From contig JAUTXA010000065.1 of NCBI GenBank assembly GCA_030838265.1, positions 1-24,665 of the forward strand: 24,665 nucleotides of DNA, given 5' to 3'. The notes under the pieces were generated by a model. The model did not search any database. It worked only from the letters and a program-made list of their open reading frames with translations, and had not been told where the DNA came from. The position numbers and the translations under genes are program-made. This DNA comes from Actinomycetota bacterium (lineage in GTDB: Bacteria > Actinomycetota > Acidimicrobiia > Acidimicrobiales > BP-101). Below, one piece after another: positions 15,158-22,849 of this stretch (the stretch's first letter is position 1; every line of letters begins with the position of its first letter).

Positions 15158-16303
15158 ATGTTCGAGGTGCGGCAGCGAACGCCCGTCCCGTGGCGGACCA
15201 TCTGGGCGACCATCGGGTCGGTCGTCGTCACCTACCTGGTCTGGAAGATCGTGGGCCACGTCAGCCGGGTCCTGACGTGGATCGTGGTGGCCCTGTTCTT
15301 CGCCGTCATCCTCGGCCCGGTGGTCGACTTCCTGCAGCGCAAGCTCCACCTGCGCCGGGCCGTTGCCACCCTGCTCGTGTTCATCGTGGGCCTGGCCGCC
15401 CTGTCCGCCATGATCTACGCCTTCGTCCGCCCCCTGGTCGACCAGTCCCAGAAGTTCGCGGACAACTTCCCGACGTATGTGGCCGACGCCCGGGCCGGGC
15501 GGGGCTCGGTCGGCCACCTGGTGAAGCGCTTCAACCTCGACGAGCGCGTCGCCAACAGCCAGGACACGGTCAAGAAGAGCCTCAACAATCTCGGCAAGAA
15601 CAGCCTCAAGATCGTCAAAGGCGTCGGGACGGCCGTGGCGGCGACCCTCACCATTGCCGTGCTGACCTTCTTGATGATCCTCGAGGGCCCCGTCATCCTC
15701 GAGGGCTTCCTGAACGCCCTCGAGCCACCAAGACGGCGGCGCATCGCCCGCGTGGCGAACGACGCCTCGAAGGCCATCACCGGTTACATGGCGGGGAACC
15801 TTCTCATCAGCGCCATCGCCGGCAGCGCCACCTTCGGATTCCTCGCCATCACGCGGGTCCCCTTCGCCGGGGTGCTGGGGCTCTGGGTGGCCTTCGCCGA
15901 CCTCATCCCCATGGTGGGCGCCACCCTCGGCGCCATCCCCACCGTGTTAGTGGCCTTCCTGCACTCCACGACAGCCGGCATCGCCGCCATCATCTTCTTC
16001 ATCATCTACCAGCAGTTCGAGAACCACGTCCTGCAGGTCTCGATCATGTCGCGCACCGTCGCTCTCAACCCTCTCGCCGTCCTCGTCAGCGTGCTGATCG
16101 GCGTCGACCTCTTCGGCTTCCTCGGCGCCCTGCTCGCCATCCCGGTGGCGGGTGTGATCCAGGTCATCGGCCGCGACATCTACGACACTCAGCGAGGCGA
16201 GCTCAAAGACGAGCCCACGGTGGGCGAGGACGAGATTCCTGTGTCGGCGGTCAACGGCGGCGAGGCCGACAGATTCGACACGGGGGGTCCGAATGCCGAG
16301 TGA
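15158..16303 (+). CDS. AI-2E family transporter
   Basis: This 381-residue membrane protein belongs to the AI-2E/TqsA/YdiK superfamily (PF01594). The first pair of helices lies at about 13-31 and 37-58 (VALFFAVILGPVVDFLQ), a third near 66-88, then a large soluble-looking segment (about 90-165) and the conserved C-terminal helices with PFAGVLGLWVAFADLIPMVG and QQFENHVLQ, VALNPLAVL and LFGFLGALLAIPVAG. Members export signals or other small molecules or work as Na+/H+ antiporters; the substrate cannot be told here. It overlaps the ornithine cyclodeaminase-like gene by eleven bases, so it heads that operon and could move an amino acid or ion linked to arginine use, which is inference. A charged tail follows the last helix. 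Confidence 0.9.
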   Translation: MFEVRQRTPVPWRTIWATIGSVVVTYLVWKIVGHVSRVLTWIVVALFFAVILGPVVDFLQRKLHLRRAVATLLVFIVGLAALSAMIYAFVRPLVDQSQKFADNFPTYVADARAGRGSVGHLVKRFNLDERVANSQDTVKKSLNNLGKNSLKIVKGVGTAVAATLTIAVLTFLMILEGPVILEGFLNALEPPRRRRIARVANDASKAITGYMAGNLLISAIAGSATFGFLAITRVPFAGVLGLWVAFADLIPMVGATLGAIPTVLVAFLHSTTAGIAAIIFFIIYQQFENHVLQVSIMSRTVALNPLAVLVSVLIGVDLFGFLGALLAIPVAGVIQVIGRDIYDTQRGELKDEPTVGEDEIPVSAVNGGEADRFDTGGPNAE

Positions 16304-17516
16304 GGTCATCGAGGTCGAGGGCCACATCATCGATTCGCTGATCCTGCCCAAGGTCCTCGATGTCATCGTCGGTCTCGGGGCCGACTACGAGATGCTCGAG
16401 GTGAAGATCGGCAAGACCAACCTCGACATCAGCCGGGCTCGCCTCGAGGTGCGGACGGCCGACGAGGCCTCGCTGGCCGAACTGCTGGCCCAGCTGCAGG
16501 TGCACGGGGCCAACCCGGTCGAGACCGACGACGCCGAGGTCGTGACGGCCGATCGCGATGGTGTGCTTCCGCCCGGCTTCTACTCCACCACCAACCTGCC
16601 CACCGCGGTGCGCATCGACGGGCGGTGGCACGACGCCGAGAACCCGGAGATGGACTGCGGGCTGGCCATCCTGGGGGACGGGCGCATCCGCACCGTCCCC
16701 ATGCACCGGGTCAGGGCGGGCGACCGCATCGTGGTCGGGCGCGACGGCGTGCGGGTGGCGGCGCCCGAGAGGCCGCGGGGCAGCAGCCCGTTCGAGTTCA
16801 TGAACTCCGACGTGTCCTCTGAGAAGCCCAAGGGGGTGCTCGTGGCCGACGTGGCCAACCGCATCCGCGAGGCCAAGGAGCGCGGCGTGCGGGTGCTGGC
16901 GGTCTGCGGCCCAGCCGTCATCCACACCGGGGCCGGCCCCGGCATCGCCACCCTGGTCCGCGAGGGGTGGGTCGACCTCCTCTTCGCCGGCAACGGCTTC
17001 GCCACCCACGACATCGAGTCCAACGTCATGGGAACGTCGCTGGGGGTCTCGGTCCTCGAGGGCCACCCCACCGAGCACGGCCACAGCAACCACCTGCGGG
17101 TCATCAACGAGGTGAGGCGGTACGGGTCGATAACGGCGGCCGTCGAGGGCGGCTACATCGACGGCGGCGTCATGTTCGAGTGCGTGCAGCGCGAGGTGCC
17201 CTTCGTGCTGGGCGGGTCGGTGCGCGACGACGGACCGCTGCCCGACGTCTACACCGACGTGGTCGAGGCGGCCGACGCCATGCGCTACCTGCTGCCCGGT
17301 GTCGGCGTGGCCTTGATGCTGGCGTCGACGTTGCACGCCATCGCCACCGGCAACCTGCTGCCGGCCGGGGTCGAGACCTACTGCGTCGACATCAACCAGG
17401 CCGTCGTCACCAAGCTGGCCGATCGGGGCAGCCACCAGGCCCTGGGCATCGTCACCGACGTGGGCCTCTTCGTCGAGGGGCTGTGCCAGCACCTCTGCCC
17501 GACGCCCCCCTCGTGA
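16293..17516 (+). CDS. Ornithine cyclodeaminase, TIGR00300/LOR-SDH type (AgrE/ArgZ C-terminal half homologue)
   Basis: This 407-residue protein matches the TIGR00300 family, also found as the C-terminal part of cyanobacterial AgrE/ArgZ and related to the LOR/SDH region of plant lysine-ketoglutarate reductase. Characterised members convert ornithine to proline and ammonium with NAD. Residues 1-165 carry the LOR/SDH-like N domain (EVEGHIIDSLILPKVLD, YSTTNLPTAVRIDG). Residues 180-400 form the NAD-binding part, with CGPAVIHTGAGPG at 205-217, AGNGFATHDIESNVMGTSLG at 232-251 and the YCVDINQAVVTKL segment at 363-375. ATG at 16293 has GGGGGG five bases upstream and lies inside the permease gene. The stop overlaps the next gene (GTGA). 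It is not of the common mu-crystallin-like ornithine cyclodeaminase family. Confidence 0.88.
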   Translation: MPSEVIEVEGHIIDSLILPKVLDVIVGLGADYEMLEVKIGKTNLDISRARLEVRTADEASLAELLAQLQVHGANPVETDDAEVVTADRDGVLPPGFYSTTNLPTAVRIDGRWHDAENPEMDCGLAILGDGRIRTVPMHRVRAGDRIVVGRDGVRVAAPERPRGSSPFEFMNSDVSSEKPKGVLVADVANRIREAKERGVRVLAVCGPAVIHTGAGPGIATLVREGWVDLLFAGNGFATHDIESNVMGTSLGVSVLEGHPTEHGHSNHLRVINEVRRYGSITAAVEGGYIDGGVMFECVQREVPFVLGGSVRDDGPLPDVYTDVVEAADAMRYLLPGVGVALMLASTLHAIATGNLLPAGVETYCVDINQAVVTKLADRGSHQALGIVTDVGLFVEGLCQHLCPTPPS

Positions 17517-18334
17517 CCCAGCTGTCGTGGGGCCGGCGCTATCTGATGTGCCCGCCCGAGCACTTCGGGGTGCTGTACGAGATCAACCCGTGGATGCACA
17601 AAGAGGTCGCCGTCGACCGCGACCGGGCCCTCAGCCAGTGGGAGTCCCTCGTCGCCGCCCTGCGCGCCGCCGGGGCCGACGTCGAGCTGCAGGAACCGCA
17701 CCCGGATGTTCCCGACCTGGTGTTCACGGCCAACGCCGGCATCGTCAACGACCGCCAGTTCGTGCCTTCACGCTTCAAGCACCCCGAGCGGCAAGGCGAG
17801 ACGCCCTTCGACATCGAGTGGTTCGAGGCTCACGGTTACGAGGTCGACGAGCTGCCGCTCGGGGTCTCGCACGAGGGCGCGGGTGACGCCCTGCCCTTCG
17901 GCTCGGTGCTGGTGTCGGGCTACCGCTTCCGCTCCGACGCCGCGTCCCACGCCTATCTCTCGAAGATCACCGGCGCCGCGGTGCGGTCGGTCGAGCTGGT
18001 CGACGAGCGGCTCTACCACCTCGACCTCACCTTCTGCCCCCTCGACGAGCGGAGGGCGATCATCGCTCCGATGGGATGGGACGCGTACGGCCGCAAGGTG
18101 ATGGAGGCCCTGGTTGCCGAGCCCCTCGTCCTCGACGACGACGAGGCCTTGGCCTTCTGCGCCAACTCGGTCGTGGTGGGCACCAACATCGTCATGCCGT
18201 CGTGCCCGCGGCGCGTGGGGCGCCAGCTCGAGGCCTGGGGCTTCTCGGTGGCCACCTGCGACGTGAGCGAGTTCCTCAAGGCCGGGGGAGGGTGTCGCTG
18301 CCTCACCCTCGCTTTGGACGTGAGCCTCGGCTAG
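17513..18334 (+). CDS. Arginine dihydrolase/deiminase-like amidinohydrolase (AgrE/ArgZ N-terminal half homologue)
   Basis: This 273-residue guanidine-modifying enzyme opens with MCPPEHFGVLYEINPWM (12-28), the hallmark of the ArgZ/DDAH-like group. Visible active-site elements are D68 and N74 in PDLVFTANAG, E121 and D125 in HEGAGDALPFGS, H169 and D171 in YHLDLTF, and the nucleophilic cysteine in GGGCRCLTL (C263 by alignment to the CLT pattern). In ArgZ an Asn of this type is reported to favour full hydrolysis to ornithine, two ammonium and CO2 over deimination to citrulline; N74 seems to correspond. The GTG at 17513 overlaps the preceding stop (GTGA). The open frame extends upstream to 16967, but that part is shadow of the cyclodeaminase gene. 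Together the two genes rebuild cyanobacterial AgrE as separate proteins. Confidence 0.85.
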   Translation: MTQLSWGRRYLMCPPEHFGVLYEINPWMHKEVAVDRDRALSQWESLVAALRAAGADVELQEPHPDVPDLVFTANAGIVNDRQFVPSRFKHPERQGETPFDIEWFEAHGYEVDELPLGVSHEGAGDALPFGSVLVSGYRFRSDAASHAYLSKITGAAVRSVELVDERLYHLDLTFCPLDERRAIIAPMGWDAYGRKVMEALVAEPLVLDDDEALAFCANSVVVGTNIVMPSCPRRVGRQLEAWGFSVATCDVSEFLKAGGGCRCLTLALDVSLG

Positions 18335-18371
18335 CGCTCTCGTCCTGCCCGTCCTGCCTCCGCCGACGAGC

Positions 18372-18450
18372 GGGTCCTGTCCCTCCGGGTCCTTCCCATC
18401 CTGGGTCCCTCCCGCCTGGCGGCGGGTCCCTCCCAGGCGGGCCCCTCCCC
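18372..18450. repeat. Degenerate GGGTCC-CTCCC repeats
   Basis: Five imperfect units start at 18372, 18387, 18403, 18424 and 18439, each beginning GGGTCC or GGGCCC and followed by a pyrimidine-rich CTCCC-type stretch. Spacing is 15, 16, 21 and 15 bases, so this is a decayed short tandem array rather than an exact one. Confidence 0.5.
18411..18441 (+). terminator. Hairpin downstream of the arginine operon
   Basis: CCCGCCTGG (18411-18419) and CCAGGCGGG (18433-18441) form a perfect 9-base stem with a 13-base loop, 77 bases after the amidinohydrolase stop. There is no T-tract, which is common for actinobacterial terminators. Function is inferred. Confidence 0.4.
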
Positions 18451-18595
18451 ACGGGCCACCCGCTCGCCGGCTGCGCCGGCGTTCTCGGCGTGCCACGTCG
18501 CGAACCACTGCGGGGGGGATTCGGTCTGGCGCGTGGGGCGGCCGTCGTTGCCGGGGCTCGGTGTGCCCTTCGGTCTCGCGTCCTCCGGTCCTTGT

Positions 18596-18626
18596 GCGTG
18601 AAACATCACGGGATGACGTTTCACGC
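18596..18626. repeat. Inverted repeat GCGTGAAAC-N13-GTTTCACGC
   Basis: A perfect 9-base stem with a 13-base loop lies 62 bases beyond the stop of the Ddn-like gene, which is on the opposite strand. It is AT-richer than its surroundings. It may be a terminator or a copy of a dispersed palindromic repeat; this cannot be decided from one copy. Confidence 0.5.
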
Positions 18627-18688
18627 GCAGAGAGCAGGGGCGGGGGGGACGGGCGGCGGCCGCGCTCGGTCGCTGGGCGGGGGTGTGG

Positions 18689-19120
18689 TTAGCGGGGTTC
18701 GAGGATGACGACGGGGATGTCGCGGTCGGTGCGCTGCTGGTAGCCGGCGTAGCCCTTGTAGGTCCCGGTGATCTGGGGCCACAGCTCGTCCTTCTCGGCC
18801 TTGGTCGCGGTGCGGGCCTTCATCGGCTTGGTGCCACCGTCGATGGTCACCTCGACATCGGGGTTGGCCTCAAGGTTGAGGAACCAGGTCGGGTGCTTGG
18901 GGTCGCCGCCCTTCGAGGCCACGATGACGATGCGGTCTTCGTCCTTCACCGGGGTGGTGAGCATCGTCGAGCGACGCTGGCCCGACTTGCGACCCGTGGT
19001 GTGGAGGATGAGCACCGGCATGCCCGCCACCCGCCCGCCCAGGCGGCCCTGGGTGGCCTTGAAGATGGCCTCGTGAAAGCCCGTCACCACCTTGAAGAGC
19101 TCATTCTTGAGGTCGGTCAT
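18689..19120 (-). CDS. F420-dependent nitroreductase family (Ddn/PF04075) oxidoreductase
   Basis: This 143-residue split-barrel protein belongs to the deazaflavin-dependent nitroreductase family. Motifs seen are LILHTTGRKSGQRRSTML (37-54), which fits the F420 phosphate-binding region, then VIVASKGGDPKHPTWFLNLE (65-84) and NPDVEVTI. A C-terminal GYQQRTDRDIPVVILEPR is also typical. Members use reduced F420 to reduce quinones, nitro compounds or unsaturated lactones; the natural substrate is unknown. The ATG at 19120 is chosen over an in-frame start at 19147 because the family starts MTDLKNEL and because TAGAGT ends seven bases upstream, giving a leaderless transcript. It is divergent from the M14 peptidase gene with a 52-base gap. 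Confidence 0.9.
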   Translation of the reverse strand: MTDLKNELFKVVTGFHEAIFKATQGRLGGRVAGMPVLILHTTGRKSGQRRSTMLTTPVKDEDRIVIVASKGGDPKHPTWFLNLEANPDVEVTIDGGTKPMKARTATKAEKDELWPQITGTYKGYAGYQQRTDRDIPVVILEPR

Positions 19121-19127
19121 GGTCCCG

Positions 19128-19133
19128 ACTCTA
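19128..19133 (-). promoter_or_regulatory. -10 box of the Ddn-like gene
   Basis: TAGAGT on the minus strand ends seven bases before the ATG at 19120, in the same TAGAGTCGGGA context as the imuA promoter. No ribosome binding site is present. Confidence 0.55.
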
Positions 19134-19172
19134 AGGCAGGTGCGCACACCGTTCAGGGCGAATCCTCCCTAA

Positions 19173-20819
19173 ATGCGAACTCGTACCGGCGCCAGCGCTG
19201 TCGCCGCCCTGCTCACCGTCGCCCTCCTCGCCTCCGGGCCGGCCCGGTCGGCCGACACCCGCCGAAAGGCGACGCCGGCGGTCCACGGTCCGTCCCTGGT
19301 GGCCGTCAAGGTCGCGAACCAGTCGGACGCGGCGCGGCTGGCGTCGGCCGGGTTCGACCTGGCCGAGGCCCGCACCGCCGACGCCATCAAGATGGTGGCC
19401 TGGCCCGGCGACGCGGCTCGTCTGACGGCCATGGGCTTCCACTTCACCACTCTCATCGCCGACCTCGACACCGAGGGACGCGACGCAGGCGTCGGTGCCG
19501 CGCCGGTGGCGGCCAGCGCGACGACCGGCGGACCGAACCAGGGCGACTACCGCCACCTGGCCGACTACGACCGCGAGCTGCGCGACCTGGCCGCGACGTA
19601 TCCCGATCACGTCCGCCTCTTCACCGCCCCGTTGCAGACGGCCGAGGGGCGAACCGTCACCGGCGTCGAGATCGCCAAGGACGTCAACGCCACGGACGGA
19701 CGGCCCGTCTCGTTCATCATGGGACTGCATCACGCCCGGGAGTGGCCGTCGGGTGAGGTCACCATGGACTTCGCCAACGAGCTGGCCCGGTCGTTCGGCA
19801 CCGACCCCCGCATCACCGCCGACCTCACCGCCACGCGCGTGCTCGTCGTCCCGGTCGTGAACCCCGACGGCTTCAACTGGTCGCGTGAGTACCCCGTCGA
19901 GCTCAGCCAGGACTACGAGTCGGTCGTCGCCGGCGGCGAGGGGGCGTACTGGCGCAAGAACCGCCGCGGCCCCGGCACCGGTACCGTCCCGATGTCACCG
20001 CTCGCGTACGGCGTCGACCCCAACCGCAACTATGGCTACCACTGGGGCTCGGGGACGCTGTGCTGCATGGACTACACCTCGGCCAACCCGACCGACCAGA
20101 CCTACCAAGGCGATGCCGCCTTCAGCGAGGCCGAGTCCGAGAACATCCGCCAGATCGTCCTGCGCCACCAGGTGATGACCCTCATCACCAACCACACCTT
20201 CTCGAACCTGGTGCTCTGGCCGTGGGGCGACACCCAACTCAAGCCGCCGGACATCGCGGCCATCAAGAACCTCGGCAACAAAATGGCCGCGGTCAACGGC
20301 TACACGCCCCAGCAGGGCATCAACCTCTACCCGACGACGGGCAGCACCGAGGATTGGGCCTACGCGGCCGAGGGCACCTTCGGCTACACGTTCGAGCACG
20401 GCACCTCGTTCCATCCCACCTACACCTCGACCTTCCCGGCCATGTACCAGCACAACCGGGGCGCCTTCCTGCTGGCGATCGAGGCGGCGGCCGACACCAC
20501 CCTGCACGGGGTGATCAACGGGACGGTCCGCGACAGCGCGGGCTCGCCCGTCAGCGCGACCCTCGAGCTCACCAGGACGGGGCAGATGGCGCTCGATCAG
20601 CCGACGGGGGCGATGCTCACCGACACCGTCGACACCATCATGACGGCGGCGGCGGACGGCCGGTTCACCTGGCACGTGAACCCCAGCACCCGGCCCGTGG
20701 CCAACGGCCCCGAGACCTACCAGCTCACCGTGTCGGCGCCCGGTCACGGCCCGGTCGTCACCTCCGTCTTGATCAAGCGGGGCCAGACCGTCGACCTCGG
20801 CACCATCAACCTCGGCTAG
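19173..20819 (+). CDS. Secreted M14 family zinc carboxypeptidase
   Basis: This 548-residue peptidase carries a Sec signal peptide (about 1-27, ending PARSA), so it acts outside the cell. A propeptide-like region with repeats of the SAGFDLAEA / AMGFHFTTL type spans about 40-110. The M14 domain (about 120-440) has zinc ligands H187 and E190 in HHARE, H341 in TNHTF, substrate-binding NPDGFNWS (230-237) and DPNRNYGYHW (282-291), and the catalytic Glu at E408 in YTFEHG. Residues 445-548 form a carboxypeptidase-regulatory or CnaB-like beta domain (GVINGTVRDSAGSPVSATLEL). It removes C-terminal residues from peptides, feeding amino-acid uptake. Its stop is 17 bases from the convergent kynU stop. No clear ribosome binding site is seen. 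Confidence 0.93.
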   Translation: MRTRTGASAVAALLTVALLASGPARSADTRRKATPAVHGPSLVAVKVANQSDAARLASAGFDLAEARTADAIKMVAWPGDAARLTAMGFHFTTLIADLDTEGRDAGVGAAPVAASATTGGPNQGDYRHLADYDRELRDLAATYPDHVRLFTAPLQTAEGRTVTGVEIAKDVNATDGRPVSFIMGLHHAREWPSGEVTMDFANELARSFGTDPRITADLTATRVLVVPVVNPDGFNWSREYPVELSQDYESVVAGGEGAYWRKNRRGPGTGTVPMSPLAYGVDPNRNYGYHWGSGTLCCMDYTSANPTDQTYQGDAAFSEAESENIRQIVLRHQVMTLITNHTFSNLVLWPWGDTQLKPPDIAAIKNLGNKMAAVNGYTPQQGINLYPTTGSTEDWAYAAEGTFGYTFEHGTSFHPTYTSTFPAMYQHNRGAFLLAIEAAADTTLHGVINGTVRDSAGSPVSATLELTRTGQMALDQPTGAMLTDTVDTIMTAAADGRFTWHVNPSTRPVANGPETYQLTVSAPGHGPVVTSVLIKRGQTVDLGTINLG

Positions 20820-20836
20820 AGAGCGAGGCGCACGGC

Positions 20837-22084
20837 TTAGGTGACGCGGCGGGGAGGCGGCACCGGCACGGCGCCCGACTGGGCCAACGTCCGCAGCCGA
20901 TCGAGGGCGTCCCACACGTCGACGAACCGGGTGTAGAGCGGCGGGAAGCCAAGGCGGATGGCATCGGGCGCCCGGTAGTCGGGCACCACGCCAGACCGTT
21001 CGATGAGGGCGTGGCAGAGGCCCCACGCCTCGGGGTGCTCCACGGTGAGGTGGCCGCCCCGGCGGTCGGGATCGCGGGGTGAACCGAGCGTGAAACCGAG
21101 CGGCGCCAGCCACGCGTCGAAGCACTCGACCGCCACGGCGGTCAGGGCGGTCGACTTGGTCCGGATGGCATCGACGCCGGCCTCGGCCACCAGCGCGGCG
21201 CCGACTTGGGCTGCGACCAGGCCGAGGACGGGCGGCGTACCTGTCTGGGTTCCGCCGATGCCAGGGTCGGGGTCATAGCTGCCGCTCATCCCGAACTGCT
21301 GGCGCTGGCCGAACCAGCCCCAGATGGGCTGGCGCAGCTCGGGCTGCAGGGACCGGCGCACGTAGGCGAAGGCCGGGGACCCGGGCCCGGCGTTGAGGTA
21401 CTTGTAGGTGCAGCCGACGGCCAGGTCGACGCCGGCCGACTCGACGTCGACGGGGACGATGCCGACCGAGTGGCTGAGGTCCCAGAGCACCAGAGCGCTG
21501 ACGGCGTGGGCCCGTTCGGTGATCTCAGCCAGGCGGGCGATGGCCCCGGAGCGGTAGTCGACGTGGGACATGACGAGCAGGGCGGTGTCGGGCGACAGCG
21601 AGTCGGCCAGGGCGTCGACCTTGGGCCCGGCAACGGGATCGGCGGTGAAGAGGCGCAGCTCGAGGTCGCGGGCACGGGCCAAGCCCTCGAGCACGAAGCG
21701 GTCCGTCGGGAAGTCGTCGGCGTCGGCCACGATGACCCGCGCCGCGGGCCGGGCGTCGAGGGCGGCCGAGGCCAGCTTGTAGAGGTTCACCGTGGTCGAG
21801 TCGGTGACGATGACCTCGCCCGGGCGGGCTCCGATCAGCCCGGCGATGAGGTCGCCGACGTGGGTGGGCAGGTCGATCCACGACTCCCACGAGCCGACCA
21901 GGCCCGTCCCCCACTCGTCGGCCACGACCTGCGCCAGCCGGGCGCTCGTCTCGCAAGGCAGTCGCCCGAGCGAGTTGCCGGCCAGGTAGATCGGCTCGTC
22001 GTCGACGACGAAGCGGGCCCGCATCCCGGCGAGCGGGTCGGCGGCGTCGAGGGCTGCGGCCGATTCCCGGCTGTCGACCGTCAC
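20837..22084 (-). CDS. kynU: Kynureninase
   Basis: This 415-residue PLP enzyme cleaves kynurenine to anthranilate and alanine. Signature elements are YLAGNSLGRLP (33-43), DSTTVNLYKL (95-104), FPTDRF (125-130), WDLSHSVG with D202 and H205, the PLP lysine K228 in GCTYKYLNAGPG, the WGWFG stretch (255-259) and GGTQTGTPPVL (277-287). The length is normal for a bacterial kynureninase and all key residues are present. The GTG at 22084 overlaps the stop of the upstream hydrolase (GTGA), so both are made from one message, supporting a tryptophan-breakdown role. Tryptophan 2,3-dioxygenase is not in this window. Confidence 0.96.
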   Translation of the reverse strand: MTVDSRESAAALDAADPLAGMRARFVVDDEPIYLAGNSLGRLPCETSARLAQVVADEWGTGLVGSWESWIDLPTHVGDLIAGLIGARPGEVIVTDSTTVNLYKLASAALDARPAARVIVADADDFPTDRFVLEGLARARDLELRLFTADPVAGPKVDALADSLSPDTALLVMSHVDYRSGAIARLAEITERAHAVSALVLWDLSHSVGIVPVDVESAGVDLAVGCTYKYLNAGPGSPAFAYVRRSLQPELRQPIWGWFGQRQQFGMSGSYDPDPGIGGTQTGTPPVLGLVAAQVGAALVAEAGVDAIRTKSTALTAVAVECFDAWLAPLGFTLGSPRDPDRRGGHLTVEHPEAWGLCHALIERSGVVPDYRAPDAIRLGFPPLYTRFVDVWDALDRLRTLAQSGAVPVPPPRRVT

Positions 22085-22815
22085 GGCAGGCGCGCCACCA
22101 CCGCGGCCCAGGCCGACGAGCCGGGCTGGAGGTGCTCGAAGTGGCCGACGCCGCGCAGGGCCACCAGCTCCACCTCGTCACCAGCCGCCGCGGCCCGCAC
22201 CTGGTAATCCTGGGCCAAAACGAGGGGCACGTGCTCGTCGGCCTCGCCGTGAACGAGGACCTGCCCGACGCCGAGGGGAAGATGCTCGGCGGGCGAGGCG
22301 TCGGCGACCAGCTCGGGCACGTCGGCCGGCCGGTGGCCCAGCAGGCGCCGCACCGCCCCGTCCCCCAGCCCCAGGCCGTCGGCCGCCACCAGGTCGCACA
22401 CGCCGGCCTGACTGAAGACGCGCCGCAACGGCACCGGTGAGCGGCTGGCCAGATGCAGGGCGAGGTGACCCCCGGCCGAGTGGCCGACGGCGACAACCGT
22501 GGTGAGATCGAGAGGCAGCCCGTCATCGGCCAGCTTCTGCAGGTGGGCGGCGGCGGCCACCACGTCGTCGCCGGTCGCCGGCCAGCCACCCCCGGCCCGC
22601 CAGCCGACGCGGCGATACTCGATGTTCCAGGCCGCCCATCCGCGGTCGACCAGATCGACGCAGATGGGGTCCATGAGGTGGCGGTCGTAGGCGGCCATCC
22701 AGAAGCCACCGTGGATGACGATGGCCACGGGGAAGGGCCCGTCGCCCTTCGGAAGGTAGAGATCGGCGACCTGGCTGCGGTGGCGCCCGTAGCGATGCTG
22801 ACGGACCTTCATCAT
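22081..22815 (-). CDS. Alpha/beta hydrolase, probable kynurenine formamidase
   Basis: This 244-residue alpha/beta hydrolase has the oxyanion motif HGGFWM (35-40), nucleophile S113 in GHSAGGH, acid D193 in HGEADEHVP and H225 in GVGHFEH. This is the esterase/lipase-like AFMID/BNA7 type. It is coupled by GTGA to kynU, so hydrolysis of N-formylkynurenine to kynurenine is the best guess; a general carboxylesterase role is possible. I chose the ATG at 22815, with GAGG about nine bases upstream. In-frame ATGs at 22851 and 22860 would extend it (MRDSLSPDEAP) but would overlap the divergent aldehyde dehydrogenase start and the palindrome between them. Confidence 0.8.
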   Translation of the reverse strand: MMKVRQHRYGRHRSQVADLYLPKGDGPFPVAIVIHGGFWMAAYDRHLMDPICVDLVDRGWAAWNIEYRRVGWRAGGGWPATGDDVVAAAAHLQKLADDGLPLDLTTVVAVGHSAGGHLALHLASRSPVPLRRVFSQAGVCDLVAADGLGLGDGAVRRLLGHRPADVPELVADASPAEHLPLGVGQVLVHGEADEHVPLVLAQDYQVRAAAAGDEVELVALRGVGHFEHLQPGSSAWAAVVARLP

Positions 22816-22832
22816 CCGGGGCGCCTCATCGG

Positions 22833-22847
22833 GTGACAGGCTGTCAC
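22833..22847. promoter_or_regulatory. Perfect palindrome at the divergent kyn/aldehyde dehydrogenase start
   Basis: GTGACAG-G-CTGTCAC is a perfect 7-base inverted repeat around one base, three bases before the ATG of the aldehyde dehydrogenase and upstream of the hydrolase ATG at 22815. Its place suggests an operator for both divergent units; no regulator gene is adjacent. Confidence 0.45.
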
Positions 22848-22849
22848 GC

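Larger units (their letters stand above)
18335..18688. other. Non-coding gap between convergent genes with GC-rich repeats and hairpins
   Basis: No convincing gene is seen in these 354 bases; the open frames here are Arg/Pro/Gly-rich. The left part holds an imperfect series of GGGTCCYTCCC-like units and a 9-base stem; the right part holds a second 9-base stem. The region probably contains termination signals for both convergent genes. Confidence 0.6.

Noticed and set aside
15094..15231. Upstream extension of the Nfu-like protein
   Set aside because: It would cross the start of the divergent AI-2E gene and adds residues not expected in the family.
16967..17512. N-terminal extension of the arginine dihydrolase-like frame
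   Set aside because: It lies wholly within the cyclodeaminase gene and is Arg/Gly/His-rich; the family begins at the GTG at 17513.
18372..18450. Possible CRISPR-like or exact tandem array
   Set aside because: Units are short and degenerate with uneven spacing and no conserved repeat/spacer structure or cas genes.
18331..18624. Minus-strand open frame in the intergenic gap
   Set aside because: Arg/Gly/Glu-rich, no ribosome binding site or family, and it runs through the repeat and hairpin region.
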